Assembly (NCBI RefSeq): GCF_049347105.1
Contig: NZ_CP186334.1
Location: forward strand, 5,332,001 to 5,396,000
DNA: 64,000 nucleotides
Direction: 5' to 3'
DNA from: Gaoshiqia hydrogeniformans
Lineage (GTDB): Bacteria; Bacteroidota; Bacteroidia; Bacteroidales; Prolixibacteraceae
Part shown: piece after piece, positions 16,667-26,781 of the stretch
Layout: every line of letters begins with the position of its first letter
Position numbering within the stretch: position 1 is the first letter of the stretch
Notes under the pieces: generated by a model
What the model was told of the DNA's origin: nothing
Database searches by the model: none
The model's input: the letters and a program-made list of their open reading frames with translations, nothing else
Translations under genes and position numbers: made by a program

Positions 16667-17350
16667 ATGCGTATTGATATTCTCACCGTCGTGCCCGAAT
16701 TACTTCAAAGCCCGTTTAACCATTCCATTCTGAAACGGGCCAAAGAAAAAGGTTTAGCAGAAATACATGTCCACAACATCCGCGATTTTTCGACTGACAA
16801 GCACCGGAAGACCGATGATTATGCCTTTAGCGGAGGTGCCGGAATGGTGATGACCATTCAGCCCATTGAGGCAGCCATTGAACACCTGAAGGCTCAGCGC
16901 GAATACGATGAGATTATCTATACAAGCCCTGACGGCGAAGTGTTTAGCCAACGCACAGCCAACCAGTTGTCTCTTTATAAAAACATCATCATCCTGTGTG
17001 GTCATTACAAGGGAGTTGACCAGCGCGTACGCGATCATTTGATCACCCGCGAGATTTCGATCGGAGATTATGTACTGACTGGCGGCGAACTTGCCGCCGC
17101 GGTGATTGCCGACAGTATTGTCCGGCTGATTCCGGGCGCCATGTCGGATGAAACCTCCGCCCTGACCGACTCGTTCCAGGACAACCTGCTCAGCCCGCCG
17201 GTTTACACGCGCCCTGCCGATTACAAGGGGTGGAAAGTTCCCGAAATCCTGCTTAGCGGAAACGACAAGCAGGTAAATGAGTGGAAAGAACGCCAGGCTT
17301 ATGAACGTACCCGGCAGCTTCGCCCCGATTTACTGGAAAAACACGATTAA
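16667..17350 (+). CDS. trmD: tRNA (guanine-N1)-methyltransferase
   Basis: This 227-residue SPOUT-class enzyme methylates G37 of tRNAs that read codons starting with C or G, preventing frameshifts, with S-adenosylmethionine as donor. It begins with the canonical MRIDILTVVPE, so ATG 16667 was chosen over the upstream TTG. The trefoil-knot binding site is seen in YTSPDGEVFSQR, LCGHYKGVDQRV and ISIGDYVLTGGELAA. DSFQDNLLSPPVYTRP follows in the C-terminal substrate domain. It is monocistronic here; its last four bases overlap the end of the convergent nuclease gene. Confidence 0.96.
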   Translation: MRIDILTVVPELLQSPFNHSILKRAKEKGLAEIHVHNIRDFSTDKHRKTDDYAFSGGAGMVMTIQPIEAAIEHLKAQREYDEIIYTSPDGEVFSQRTANQLSLYKNIIILCGHYKGVDQRVRDHLITREISIGDYVLTGGELAAAVIADSIVRLIPGAMSDETSALTDSFQDNLLSPPVYTRPADYKGWKVPEILLSGNDKQVNEWKERQAYERTRQLRPDLLEKHD

Positions 17351-20184
17351 GACCTGCGGCATATCAAATTGTACGCGCAGGACTGGCATTTTTGGCTGTC
17401 TTCGGTTTGATCGTAGCGGTTGTCCGGGCTGAATATCTCGTGCAACAACTCATCGAGGCTCGCCGTAAAGCCGTCAGCCAGCCCGCTGTAATTGACGGTA
17501 TTTCCTTTTTGCTTTACCGAAGGGTCAAAACCCTCATCGAAAAACCGGTCGATCTTATAAATGGTTGGCCAGATGGATTGCTCGCCCGTGCTGCGCCTGA
17601 ATATTTCGGAATACACCAGGGTCTGAAAAATTTCTTTCGGGCGGCTCTTGTTTTTCCGGTTATAAAAATCGGCAAATTCATTAAACTTAAGCGCCAGGTT
17701 GCGGCCGGTTTTGTAATCAATCATCCGGACTCCCTCCCGCCCCCGGTCAATCCGGTCGACGATGCCCCCCAGTTTAATGGTATGTTCTCCGTCGTCTGCC
17801 TTTAACCGGAATTCAGCCTCGTAATTACCTTCCAGATCCAACACCGAAAAGGGGGTGAAAGCCTGGTCGTTTTCGAGCATGCGTTCCAGGTAAGTATGCA
17901 AATTACCGGCAATCAGCCTGTTTTTGCCCGTTATTTTTACATCTTTCAAATCTTTGTCCTTATAATATTCGCGGGCAAAGGCCGAATGAATGGCTTTCCC
18001 GATTTTATTTTTATCGGTTATCAGCGCATGCAGATTTTCGCGGTTCACTTCTTTTCCCTTAAATGCCGAATAAATCAGCTCTGCCGCGTAATGGAACAAA
18101 TTTCCGAACAACCGCGGGTCTACATCTTCGGTCAGTTCATCGGCTTCGCGGATATTTGCCACATGCCTGAAATAAAACTTCAGTTTACAATCGAGGTAAG
18201 TATTGAGGGCGCTCGGGCTCAGCCTCTTTTCGGCATATTGGCTCAACAGCCGTTGCTGGTGTGTTTTGGTTCCCTGAACCGCAATCGGCTCAGACACGGA
18301 CGCTTTAAAATCGAAATCGAACTGATAGAATTCAGGCTTCACGCCCGAATCGTACAACAGTTGAAACAGGTACCGGCTCATTTCGCCGGTATTCATCCCG
18401 TCGCCGGAAGAATCATACACCAGAACAACTTCTTCGGCCCGGTGAATGAGGCGATAGAAATAATACGCGTACATCGCGTCCTGCTCTTCGTATGCCGGTA
18501 AGCCAAAGGCTTTACGCAGGTTGTAAGGGATAAACGAATGAACGGCCGAGGTTTTGGGCAACTTCCCTTCGTTCACCGAAAAAAGAACCAGCTTTTTAAA
18601 GTCAAGGTTCCGGGTTTCGAGCACCCCCATCACCTGTAAACCGGAGAGCGGCTCTCCTTCAAAAGGAATATTAATCCGTTGCAGATGTTGCAGCAGAATC
18701 CGGTAAAAAAGCGATAACGATATGGCATCGGCGTAATACATGCCGAGGGTACCTGCCAGACGTTGAACAGCTAAAAACACCTGGTACAGGTACTCCGGTT
18801 CGAGCCTGACAGGACTGTCATCGCGCTGCGGAAAACCAACGGCCAGCTTTCGCACGATTTCCATAAAATAAACCGCGTAATCGCGCCAGTTTTCCTGACG
18901 GCTAAAGATCAATTCCAACAAGTCATCCTTTCTCAGATCGGCTGTTCGGACATAAATTTTGTTTTGCTGATGAATTTCGCGGACAAGTTTTGTTCGTTCT
19001 GAGCGGGCAATTAATTGGTGATTTAATACCGCCAGTACCGGGCGAAAATAAAATCCGTCGTCTCCGTCCACCTTGCGGAAATTTTTCTGCAAATCGATCA
19101 AACTGTAAATCAAACTGTAAACGGGCGTATTTTGCAGCGGGTATCCCATCGTGATGTTTATACTGCTGAAACGGGAACCGGCAGCCGAGACGACCGGCAC
19201 CAACAGGTTTTCATCAGCCAGTACCAGTGCGGCTTCATCAAAGCGAACCTCTCCGCCCGGATCAGTCAGAAATTGCTTTTGGTTGACTATCTGGGCCTGC
19301 GCTACTTGTCCCGGAACCGAAACCAGCTTAATCTTTTTGGGCGGCTGCATTTCGGTATCGGGGGAAAAATCGTCTGGCGCCGGAAACTCAACCAGGTTTT
19401 TTCGAATGAATAAACCGGCTTCGTGGGCCGGGTCGTTGACAAAAGCCGCATCATAATCCCAGAAAAAATCGCCTTTTCCGGCCGCCTTAAACAGCCGGAA
19501 TAACTTGTTCTCGCAACTGTTCAACGCGTTAAAACCAACAAACACATGCCGGTCCATGCCGGCAATCAGGTCCTGTTGCGTTTGTAGTTTCTCAACCAGG
19601 TCGCGGTAAACCAATCCGCTGTATCCCTGTTGTTCGGCCAGTAATTCGTTCCGGAAACGATGATAAATCCCAGCCAGTTTATTCCATATTTTTAAAAATT
19701 TTTCACGGTTTACCGAAGCTCCTGCCTTTCCCAAATTTCCCCAGAATAACTCAATAGCCAGTTTTTGTTCGGGGGTTAGATACTCAAACCGGCTTTCTAT
19801 TTCTTTTAAGTCGGCGATATTCCGAAACAGGTCGTCAGCATCCAGCAGGTATTTATCAACATCATTGAAATCATTCAGCAGTATTTCGCCCCAAAAATAA
19901 AAATCATCAAGTTCCTCTAAATGACCCGTTTCTTCGCGGTAAATCCGGTGCAGGCGCAAAATCAGGTTGATTTGGTCTGATATTTGCAAACCCGACAGCT
20001 GTGAAACGAGTTCATTGATGGTTATCACCCCGGGGCCAAGCGCAGGCCGTTCAACCAAATCATTCAAATACGCGTTAAAAAAGACGCCTGAACGGCGGCT
20101 TGGAAATACAACCGATAGACGATTGAGCGACTCGCCATGTTTCCGGTAAAGAAAACCGGCAACCTGTTGCAGAAATGGATTCAT
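17347..20184 (-). CDS. AddB-like PD-(D/E)XK exonuclease/inactivated helicase protein
   Basis: This 945-residue protein begins MNPFLQQVAGFLYRKHG and RLSVVFPSRRSGVFF, the degenerate helicase start typical of Bacteroidota AddB-like proteins. The C-terminal quarter is a RecB-type nuclease: LDCKLKFYFRH supplies the first cysteine, the GNLFHYAAEL histidine and MIDYKTG the metal-binding residues. The terminal CQSCAYNLICRRS adds three more cysteines that would complete an iron-sulphur staple as in AddB. It is expected to pair with an AddA-like helicase-nuclease in double-strand-break processing, but no such gene is in the window. No clear Walker A is visible. It is a single gene whose promoter may be the TATCTTTA box on the minus strand at 20201-20208. 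Confidence 0.8.
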   Translation of the reverse strand: MNPFLQQVAGFLYRKHGESLNRLSVVFPSRRSGVFFNAYLNDLVERPALGPGVITINELVSQLSGLQISDQINLILRLHRIYREETGHLEELDDFYFWGEILLNDFNDVDKYLLDADDLFRNIADLKEIESRFEYLTPEQKLAIELFWGNLGKAGASVNREKFLKIWNKLAGIYHRFRNELLAEQQGYSGLVYRDLVEKLQTQQDLIAGMDRHVFVGFNALNSCENKLFRLFKAAGKGDFFWDYDAAFVNDPAHEAGLFIRKNLVEFPAPDDFSPDTEMQPPKKIKLVSVPGQVAQAQIVNQKQFLTDPGGEVRFDEAALVLADENLLVPVVSAAGSRFSSINITMGYPLQNTPVYSLIYSLIDLQKNFRKVDGDDGFYFRPVLAVLNHQLIARSERTKLVREIHQQNKIYVRTADLRKDDLLELIFSRQENWRDYAVYFMEIVRKLAVGFPQRDDSPVRLEPEYLYQVFLAVQRLAGTLGMYYADAISLSLFYRILLQHLQRINIPFEGEPLSGLQVMGVLETRNLDFKKLVLFSVNEGKLPKTSAVHSFIPYNLRKAFGLPAYEEQDAMYAYYFYRLIHRAEEVVLVYDSSGDGMNTGEMSRYLFQLLYDSGVKPEFYQFDFDFKASVSEPIAVQGTKTHQQRLLSQYAEKRLSPSALNTYLDCKLKFYFRHVANIREADELTEDVDPRLFGNLFHYAAELIYSAFKGKEVNRENLHALITDKNKIGKAIHSAFAREYYKDKDLKDVKITGKNRLIAGNLHTYLERMLENDQAFTPFSVLDLEGNYEAEFRLKADDGEHTIKLGGIVDRIDRGREGVRMIDYKTGRNLALKFNEFADFYNRKNKSRPKEIFQTLVYSEIFRRSTGEQSIWPTIYKIDRFFDEGFDPSVKQKGNTVNYSGLADGFTASLDELLHEIFSPDNRYDQTEDSQKCQSCAYNLICRRS

Positions 20185-20311
20185 GAATTGATATTTTTGT
20201 TAAAGATAATACTTAATTTTAGCTCAGCGGAACAGAATGAATAAACAACCGGATAGAAGGATTTAATACAAATCAGTCATACTTCAAACAGACAATTTAA
20301 AAACAGAAACA

Positions 20312-21010
20312 ATGAAAACAATTTATTTAATCATGGCAGCGCTGCTATTCAGCAATTTCGCCATAGCTCAACCAATGGCTAACCCAATCGAATCGACTCC
20401 TTACATCGAAGTGACCGGCGAACATGAAATGGAAATTGAACCGGATGAGATCTATCTGCAATTTACCTTGAAAGAACGTTACGACGGGAAAGAAAAGATA
20501 GAACTGGACAAACTGGAGAAAACGCTGAAACAGTTGCTCCAGAAAAACAACTTCGGTCTGGATAAGCTGTCGCTGGCAGATGCCAATGCGGATTTCATCA
20601 CGATCAAACGGAAGAAAAAGGACGTACTTTCGTCAAAATCCTATGTCATGAAAGTCGCATCGACCGGGGAACTCACCAGGCTAATAAACATACTGGACGA
20701 GGTAGAAGCGCTCAACGCTGCCGTAAGCCGCGTAGACCACAGTCAAATGGAGAAACTGAAGAAAGAAGTAAAGATTCTGGCTGTAAAAAATGCCCGCGAA
20801 AAAGCAGAATACCTGCTCGGGGCCATTGACGAAGAAGTTGGCCGCCCCCTGTTTTTACAGGAAAGAGAAAGTTACATTCAACCTTATGTTCGTAAAGTTG
20901 CCATGGAAAGCTTTGCAATGGATCAGACCACTGCGGACACGGAAGAAGAAATATCATTCCAAAAGATTAAACTGAACTATAAGGTTTTTGCCCGGTTCGC
21001 GATAAAATAA
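20312..21010 (+). CDS. SIMPL-domain (DUF541) exported protein
   Basis: This 232-residue protein has a signal peptide (residues 1-19, ending AIAQ) and a single SIMPL/DUF541 domain. The diagnostic first strand is YIEVTGEHEMEIEPDEIYLQFTL, followed by the LDKLEKTLKQLL helix and a second half with VKNAREKAEYLLGAIDEEVGRPL. SIMPL proteins such as E. coli YggE and the animal IRAK-interacting homologue are periplasmic or secreted; their biochemical function is poorly defined, with links to oxidative stress. It is a single gene divergent from the AddB-like gene. Confidence 0.88.
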   Translation: MKTIYLIMAALLFSNFAIAQPMANPIESTPYIEVTGEHEMEIEPDEIYLQFTLKERYDGKEKIELDKLEKTLKQLLQKNNFGLDKLSLADANADFITIKRKKKDVLSSKSYVMKVASTGELTRLINILDEVEALNAAVSRVDHSQMEKLKKEVKILAVKNAREKAEYLLGAIDEEVGRPLFLQERESYIQPYVRKVAMESFAMDQTTADTEEEISFQKIKLNYKVFARFAIK

Positions 21011-21062
21011 TCCGTATTTAGCCGAATCCTTTGATTCGCCGGGGTGGCAGTTGTCCGGTTGT

Positions 21063-21533
21063 TTACTTGTTACGGGCAGTTGCCACTTCTTCTTTGGTTA
21101 CCGGGCCGAGCTGATTGCCAAAACTGGAGCGTACATACGAAATGACATCTGCCAACTCCTGATTGCTCAGGTGATCGTGAGGAACCATGATGTTGTTGTA
21201 CTCGACTCCGTCAATCTTAATTTTGCCGGTCATCCCCCGCAACATTAGCGTGATGAACTGCTGTTTATCTTCGATGTACTTATTTGGCGTCAGCGGCGGA
21301 AATACGCCATAAACACCCGAGCCGTCGGCCTGGTGACAGATTTTGCAGTGCTGGTTGTACACTTGTTGCCCCGGATGAGGCCTGCTTTTCGCCGGTATTC
21401 CCGAATTATCTTCGCTTTTTTCAGCCAGTTCCGACGTGTCGAGCGCCTGCGGTTTTTCAGTTTTTTCCGAATCGCCACAGCTAAAATTGAACAAACCAAA
21501 AGCAAGGAGTATCAAAAAAAATTGTCGTTTCAT
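21063..21533 (-). CDS. Lipoprotein monohaem cytochrome c
   Basis: I start at ATG 21533, giving a 156-residue product with a lipoprotein signal peptide (FNFSC, Cys19). An upstream in-frame start would bury the signal peptide. After a charged linker (residues 20-55) comes one class I cytochrome c domain with CKICH (Cys63, Cys66, His67) and a likely distal methionine in NNIMVPHDH. It is expected to be anchored in the periplasm and to pass electrons between a dehydrogenase and an oxidase or reductase; no partner gene is adjacent. The nearest gene on the same strand is the ThuA-like gene 134 bases upstream, possibly independent. Confidence 0.88.
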   Translation of the reverse strand: MKRQFFLILLAFGLFNFSCGDSEKTEKPQALDTSELAEKSEDNSGIPAKSRPHPGQQVYNQHCKICHQADGSGVYGVFPPLTPNKYIEDKQQFITLMLRGMTGKIKIDGVEYNNIMVPHDHLSNQELADVISYVRSSFGNQLGPVTKEEVATARNK

Positions 21534-21667
21534 CTGGATGTGTTTTCTGTTTTCGTTCCCGGTGACCTTCATCGTGAGCCAAATCAGTCACCCCAATAAA
21601 GAACCGGGTTGATTAGTTTTTGTTCAGTAAAAACCGGAAATAAGAGAAAAAGCCGCGTTGAAATTAG

Positions 21668-22384
21668 CTATTTCGCCGCCAGGTAAAAAATGGCCTGTTT
21701 GATCAATCTCCGGAAATTTTCGTCACGATAGCTTTGTTGATCATGACCGGGCTGAATGTAAATGATGGTTGACGCTTCATAACTGTTTTCCCAGGCAATA
21801 AACGGAGCGCTGCCCGGATGGGTGGTTTGCAGCAAGGGTTTAACCGATGGTAAGATCATCAAGTTGCCGTAAACTTCATCAAACAAAACAAAATCAGTCA
21901 GCCCTTTGGTGACCGGATGCTCGTCAATCAACACCCTGACCGGCACAGATGTATCATGTTGGTAGGTAGAATACCCGTTTGCCGGATGACCGGGATATCG
22001 CGTCTCATCATAATAACGTCCACCAATAATCTGCTCAAATTCGTCCCATTGCTGGTACGAAACCAGGGCGTGGTGCAAAAACAACACCGGTTTCCCCGAT
22101 TTCAACAGGCCGAGAAAAGCAGCCTTCTCTTCATCACTGATTTCCTGATACATATCGTAAAATACCAGCACATCAAATTCATCTGCTTCTCCGCTGAGCA
22201 TCATTTGGTTGGCTTTCGGTTGTACCGCTTCAACCCAGCTGATTCCGTCAATCGAACCGAACAGTTCGAAAAACGGGGCCCGCTCGAAACTATGCCCGCC
22301 GGTAACAATTAATACCTTCAGGTTCCCGGAATAACCGGAGCTGACCATGGCCAACAGGGAAAAAATGAAAAATAACGATTTCAT
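21668..22384 (-). CDS. Exported ThuA-like (trehalose-utilisation family) protein
   Basis: This 238-residue protein has a signal peptide (about residues 1-19) followed by a ThuA domain of the class I glutamine-amidotransferase-like fold. It shows KVLIVTGGHSFERAPFFELF at the start, FYDMYQEISDEEKAAFLGLLKSGKPVLFLHHAL in the middle and a PFIAWENSYEASTIIYIQPGHDQ stretch. ThuA proteins are linked to conversion of disaccharides to 3-keto derivatives, and exported forms are common in polysaccharide-degrading Bacteroidota and Planctomycetes. No sugar-dehydrogenase neighbour is present, so the substrate is open. Confidence 0.82.
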   Translation of the reverse strand: MKSLFFIFSLLAMVSSGYSGNLKVLIVTGGHSFERAPFFELFGSIDGISWVEAVQPKANQMMLSGEADEFDVLVFYDMYQEISDEEKAAFLGLLKSGKPVLFLHHALVSYQQWDEFEQIIGGRYYDETRYPGHPANGYSTYQHDTSVPVRVLIDEHPVTKGLTDFVLFDEVYGNLMILPSVKPLLQTTHPGSAPFIAWENSYEASTIIYIQPGHDQQSYRDENFRRLIKQAIFYLAAK

Positions 22385-22533
22385 ACGCCGGAAGATGGAA
22401 TTAAATTCAACTATTTTCGTTTTAAATGTATCATTTTTATGTGGAATTACTTTCTTTTACTTTGAAGAAGAAACTATTTTAGCAATTTTTACAGCAGTTT
22501 ACAGCATACCTTAGTCACCTTAACCGTCCGGCT

Positions 22534-25500
22534 ATGTTCAGGATCAAACAATCAAAAAGACGAAAATTAATCCGCTGGTTAACAGTCGCGATTTTTCTTT
22601 TGATGGCTGGTTGCGCCGGTTATTTGTCCATCTATTCAAAAAATATCATCCGCCAAAGGGTTAACACCTACGTGTTAAATGCGACCAACCACGAATATTC
22701 GCTTTCGTTTTCGGGAATCCGCACCAGCATTTGGAGCCGGAGTATCAGCATCGACGCACTGGAACTGATTCCGCTAAAAAGTGAGGGAAAACATTATTAT
22801 TTTTCGGCAAAAGAAATCAAAGTCATCGGTATATCCGGGAGTTCGCTTCTTTTCGATCAGGAACTGATCATTCAGCGAATCAGCATCCGTGAGCCCGAAT
22901 TCGAACTTCACGACGCCGATAGCCTTTCTGCTGAAGAGATTGAAAAAAATGATCTGTTTGATAAACTGCAACCTTTTTTCGGCAACAAGCTCAATTCGGT
23001 TTCCATCGGCGAAATCAGGCTTTTGCAGGCAAAAGCGAACCAATACACGCAGGTAGCCGACAGTTCGGTGTTTCATTCGATCAGCGACTTTAACATCGTG
23101 GTCGAAGATTTTTACCTCGACCAATCGGTCCTGGCCAAACGGCAGGAATTGTTCCGGGCCGGCGAAATCTATTTCCAGATACAGGATTACAGACGGATCA
23201 TGGGTGATCAGCTTCATCGCCTGCACGTGGACGAACTCATTTATTCCATTCAAAACAAAACCATCCGCGGGAAAAATATCAGCCTCTCTCCCATCCGCGA
23301 ATCCGATCACCTGAAAACACGGTACTGGATTGAAGTGCCTGAAATCAGGCTGAAATCGGGAAACCTGCGGTCGATTATTGAGGGAGACAGCCTGAAAGTT
23401 GACTCGCTGCAGCTATTGCAGGCCAACATCCGGGTGAAGCCTCCGCGATATGCCGACGGACTCAATCTTCGAAAAATCAGCGACTTTGATCTGTACCAGT
23501 TGTTTCGGGACGATTTCAGCCGGATTACAATTAGCCGCCTGATCCTTGAAAGCCGGAAATTACGGTTTGAATCGAGAACAGCCGACGAAGATTTGTTTCA
23601 GGAATTCACAAACATACGGGTTGAGGGCGAGAATTTTGAACTGGACTCCACTGCGTACCTGCGCGAGGACAAAATCCTCTATTCCGACGATTTTGTACTG
23701 ACCGTCGGATCGTATCAACTGCGGCTGAATGACAAGGTTCACCGCTTCGAAGCAAAAAACATCACCGCTTCAAGCGCCGAAAAGCTGATCAAAGCCGAAA
23801 ACCTTCAGCTGATCCCGGCCGGCGAACGGAAAGAATTACCCGCAACAGTTCGCTTAAGCTGCGACAGCATCCGTTTTCTTTCGGTCGATCTGGCCCGTTT
23901 GTTCCATCACCGGGAAATGCCCTTACAGGAAATTTCGGCCTTTAAACCCGAAGTCAATATTCAGCAATTTCGCGATGCCGCCGAAAAAAACAGGGATCAC
24001 ACGAGCCTGCTCTATCATTTTATTGGCGACTACATCAAAGGGATTTATGCCCAGGTGATCGCCATCGATCAGGGTCATTTCCAAATCTCGGACCTGCGAA
24101 ACCAACAGGACTCCGGTCATATTGAAGCATCGTTCAACTTTCGTCTGACTGATTTTTCGCTGGATTCGGTGAGCGCCCGCCGGACCGACAAGCTTTTTTA
24201 TGCCACCAACCTCGAATTAAGTTTCCGCGATTATCAAATGAAATTGGCCGACCAGCTCCATAAACTCGAAATCGCCCGCCTGGAAGCATCGAGCATACAA
24301 AAGCTGGTGAGCATAAGCGGTTTTCATCTGTACCCCGAAACAAGCGACAACCCGGAAACTACGCTCCGACGGCTTAACCGCAGCGAACGCTACCGGATAA
24401 AAATACCTTCGGTTTATTTGCGAAATACCGACATTCACCACGCCTTTTTTGAGAAAAAACTCAATATCAACAACATATCCATCGTCAAACCCGAAATTTA
24501 TTACGAAGTTTTTGCCCGGCTGAAAAAATCGGATAATGAGTTTAATCCGGAAGAACTGTATGAACTGCTGAACAACTATATTGAACACATCGAGATCGGC
24601 GGGATTAACGTAACCAACGGGGCCATCCGCTTTGTGAACCACAGCCGGAAAGGAAAAACCATCGACCTGACCAACAAGTTTAGTGTAAAACTCGACCGTT
24701 TTGTCCTCAACGACAACGAGCTGAAAAAAAACCGGTTATTTTTTGCCGATGAGTTCGAATTACGCATCATGGACCACCTGTTTAAACTGTCGGATAATGT
24801 GCATTTGCTGAGGGCCAAAGAAATCAGCCTGGGCTCCAAAGATTCGACCATGACGATTTCAAATGCCCTCCTCTACCCCAACATTGCCAGCGCTGAATTC
24901 AACAGCATGCCCTGGCACATCCAGGTAAACATTCCGAAAGTAAAACTGAACGGTGTAAACCCGGAGCAGGTCTATTTCAACCAGGTACTTAAAGTGCGTG
25001 ATTTACAGATCGATTCGCCAACCATAGAAATATACCGGAACGGGAAACCATCCGGAAAATTTAACTTTAAAGACCTCACGGTCCCGCTTCCGGAAGAAAT
25101 GAAAGAACTGAGTATCCGGAAAGTTGCGCTGACAAACGGGAAATTAAAGATTTACAATACCGACCGGTTTAATCAACAGCAAATCGCCGGTTCGGACCTT
25201 AATTTTTCGATTGACGGCGCCAGCCTGAAACGTCCGGAAAATATAAAAACCGCCAGGTTTACATCGGACAATATCGAAACGAGCCTCTCTGCATTAAAGC
25301 TGACACCCGAAAAAGTCCCCTATACGATTGGGGTGGAAACCGTAAACTATTCTTCCGCAAAAAAGCAACTTAGCTTCACGAATTTAGACATCCAATCGAC
25401 CCGCGACGGCGACGACCGCACCATTTCGTCCATCCAAATGCCGGTTTTGCGTTTTGAACAACTGGACCCGGTGGACGCCTTTCAGGACAATCGCTTTCAT

Positions 25501-26781
25501 GCACAACTTATCCGGATGGCCAAGCCCGTGTTCAGGCTAAATATAACCGACCAGGAACAGGATGGTAACCCGTTTTATCTGAAACTTCCGGCCGATCTGC
25601 AACAGGTGATGGATGAATTGTCGGCCGAAAAGGTGATCGTTGAGGATGCCGGTTTCTATATTTCTGCAAAAAAAGAAAAAATCAGCCATCAGCATGTCGA
25701 TATCACCCTGGATCAATTCAGCCTGGACAGCACCCTGTCAGAAAAACCGTTTGGCGCAAAAACATTGAGCATTGTAAAAAGAGACCACCGCTTTACAGAT
25801 CAGAAACGATGGTACGACTTCGTGATCGATAAAATCTCGTACAGCGGAACTGACAACCGGATGAGCTTTTCCGGGATCGAAATAAAACCGAGGTATTCCA
25901 AAGACGATTATCAACGAATCATCCCTTTCCAGGCAGACTATTACTCGGGAAAGATCGGCCACATTGATTTTTCGGGAATCGATATCGACCGCTGGTTTGA
26001 TAAAAAAGAATTTACCGGGCGCCTGGTCCTGATCAACAGCGCCCAGGTCAATATTTACCGCGACAAGCGAAAAGAATTTAACGAAAAACAACGTCCGCCC
26101 ATGCCGCAGCAACTCGTCAGGGAGTTTGAACTGCCGTTTTATTTCGACACGGTAAAACTGCTGAATTCCGACATTTCGTATGCCGAACAACTTGAAAATA
26201 TGCCTGCCCCTGGTTTGGTGAAGTTTGGAAAGCTGAACGGAAAAATTTACCCGTTTACGAACCTGCCCTACCTTATCAATACCCGTCCGGAAGTCAGATT
26301 CGACGCTTCGGCCTGGCTGATGAACGAGAGCGAGCTGAAAGTAAACATGACCTTCAATATGAATTCAGACAGGCACCGGTTTCATGTTTCGGGCCGGTTG
26401 TCGCCTTTCGACATGCGAATGCTGAACCCAATCACCGAAAACAACGCTTTGATTTTGGTCCGTTCGGGACAGGTAAACCGTTTTGACTTTGAGTTTAACG
26501 CCGACGAAGACAAAGCAAGCGGGAAACTCAGGTTTGCATACGACGACCTGAAAGTTTCTATCCTGGAACAAAAAGACGGCGACACCAAAGAAGCCAAATT
26601 TGCCAGTTTCATGGCCAACAGCCTGATGTTGAAATCGAAAAACCCACGGACACGCATCCTGCTCCCGGATGACATTTATTTTGAGCGGGACAAGCAACGG
26701 TCAATCATCAACTACTGGTGGAAATCGGTTTTCAGCGGGGCAAAAAACACCTTTCGCATCAAAGACGAGAAAGAAGAATAA
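22534..26781 (+). CDS. Giant AsmA-like protein with about six internal repeats
   Basis: This 1415-residue protein is anchored by one N-terminal membrane segment (residues about 15-35) and otherwise exposed to the periplasm. The opening YVLNATNHEYSLSFSGIRTSIWSRSISIDALELIPL is AsmA-like. A recurring motif of the form LF-A-D/E-(F/L)-x-DY-(Q/H)-x(4)-D-x-(V/L)-H-x-L appears near residues 205, 382, 553, 735, 908 (weaker) and 1070, giving units of about 175 residues. Each is followed by a strand-rich I-x-(I/V)-P-x-(I/V)-x-L segment. The layout resembles TamB/YhdP/AsmA proteins, thought to form hydrophobic grooves carrying phospholipids between membranes; that role is inference. Its stop codon abuts the stop of the convergent glycosyltransferase. 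Confidence 0.72.
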   Translation: MFRIKQSKRRKLIRWLTVAIFLLMAGCAGYLSIYSKNIIRQRVNTYVLNATNHEYSLSFSGIRTSIWSRSISIDALELIPLKSEGKHYYFSAKEIKVIGISGSSLLFDQELIIQRISIREPEFELHDADSLSAEEIEKNDLFDKLQPFFGNKLNSVSIGEIRLLQAKANQYTQVADSSVFHSISDFNIVVEDFYLDQSVLAKRQELFRAGEIYFQIQDYRRIMGDQLHRLHVDELIYSIQNKTIRGKNISLSPIRESDHLKTRYWIEVPEIRLKSGNLRSIIEGDSLKVDSLQLLQANIRVKPPRYADGLNLRKISDFDLYQLFRDDFSRITISRLILESRKLRFESRTADEDLFQEFTNIRVEGENFELDSTAYLREDKILYSDDFVLTVGSYQLRLNDKVHRFEAKNITASSAEKLIKAENLQLIPAGERKELPATVRLSCDSIRFLSVDLARLFHHREMPLQEISAFKPEVNIQQFRDAAEKNRDHTSLLYHFIGDYIKGIYAQVIAIDQGHFQISDLRNQQDSGHIEASFNFRLTDFSLDSVSARRTDKLFYATNLELSFRDYQMKLADQLHKLEIARLEASSIQKLVSISGFHLYPETSDNPETTLRRLNRSERYRIKIPSVYLRNTDIHHAFFEKKLNINNISIVKPEIYYEVFARLKKSDNEFNPEELYELLNNYIEHIEIGGINVTNGAIRFVNHSRKGKTIDLTNKFSVKLDRFVLNDNELKKNRLFFADEFELRIMDHLFKLSDNVHLLRAKEISLGSKDSTMTISNALLYPNIASAEFNSMPWHIQVNIPKVKLNGVNPEQVYFNQVLKVRDLQIDSPTIEIYRNGKPSGKFNFKDLTVPLPEEMKELSIRKVALTNGKLKIYNTDRFNQQQIAGSDLNFSIDGASLKRPENIKTARFTSDNIETSLSALKLTPEKVPYTIGVETVNYSSAKKQLSFTNLDIQSTRDGDDRTISSIQMPVLRFEQLDPVDAFQDNRFHAQLIRMAKPVFRLNITDQEQDGNPFYLKLPADLQQVMDELSAEKVIVEDAGFYISAKKEKISHQHVDITLDQFSLDSTLSEKPFGAKTLSIVKRDHRFTDQKRWYDFVIDKISYSGTDNRMSFSGIEIKPRYSKDDYQRIIPFQADYYSGKIGHIDFSGIDIDRWFDKKEFTGRLVLINSAQVNIYRDKRKEFNEKQRPPMPQQLVREFELPFYFDTVKLLNSDISYAEQLENMPAPGLVKFGKLNGKIYPFTNLPYLINTRPEVRFDASAWLMNESELKVNMTFNMNSDRHRFHVSGRLSPFDMRMLNPITENNALILVRSGQVNRFDFEFNADEDKASGKLRFAYDDLKVSILEQKDGDTKEAKFASFMANSLMLKSKNPRTRILLPDDIYFERDKQRSIINYWWKSVFSGAKNTFRIKDEKEE

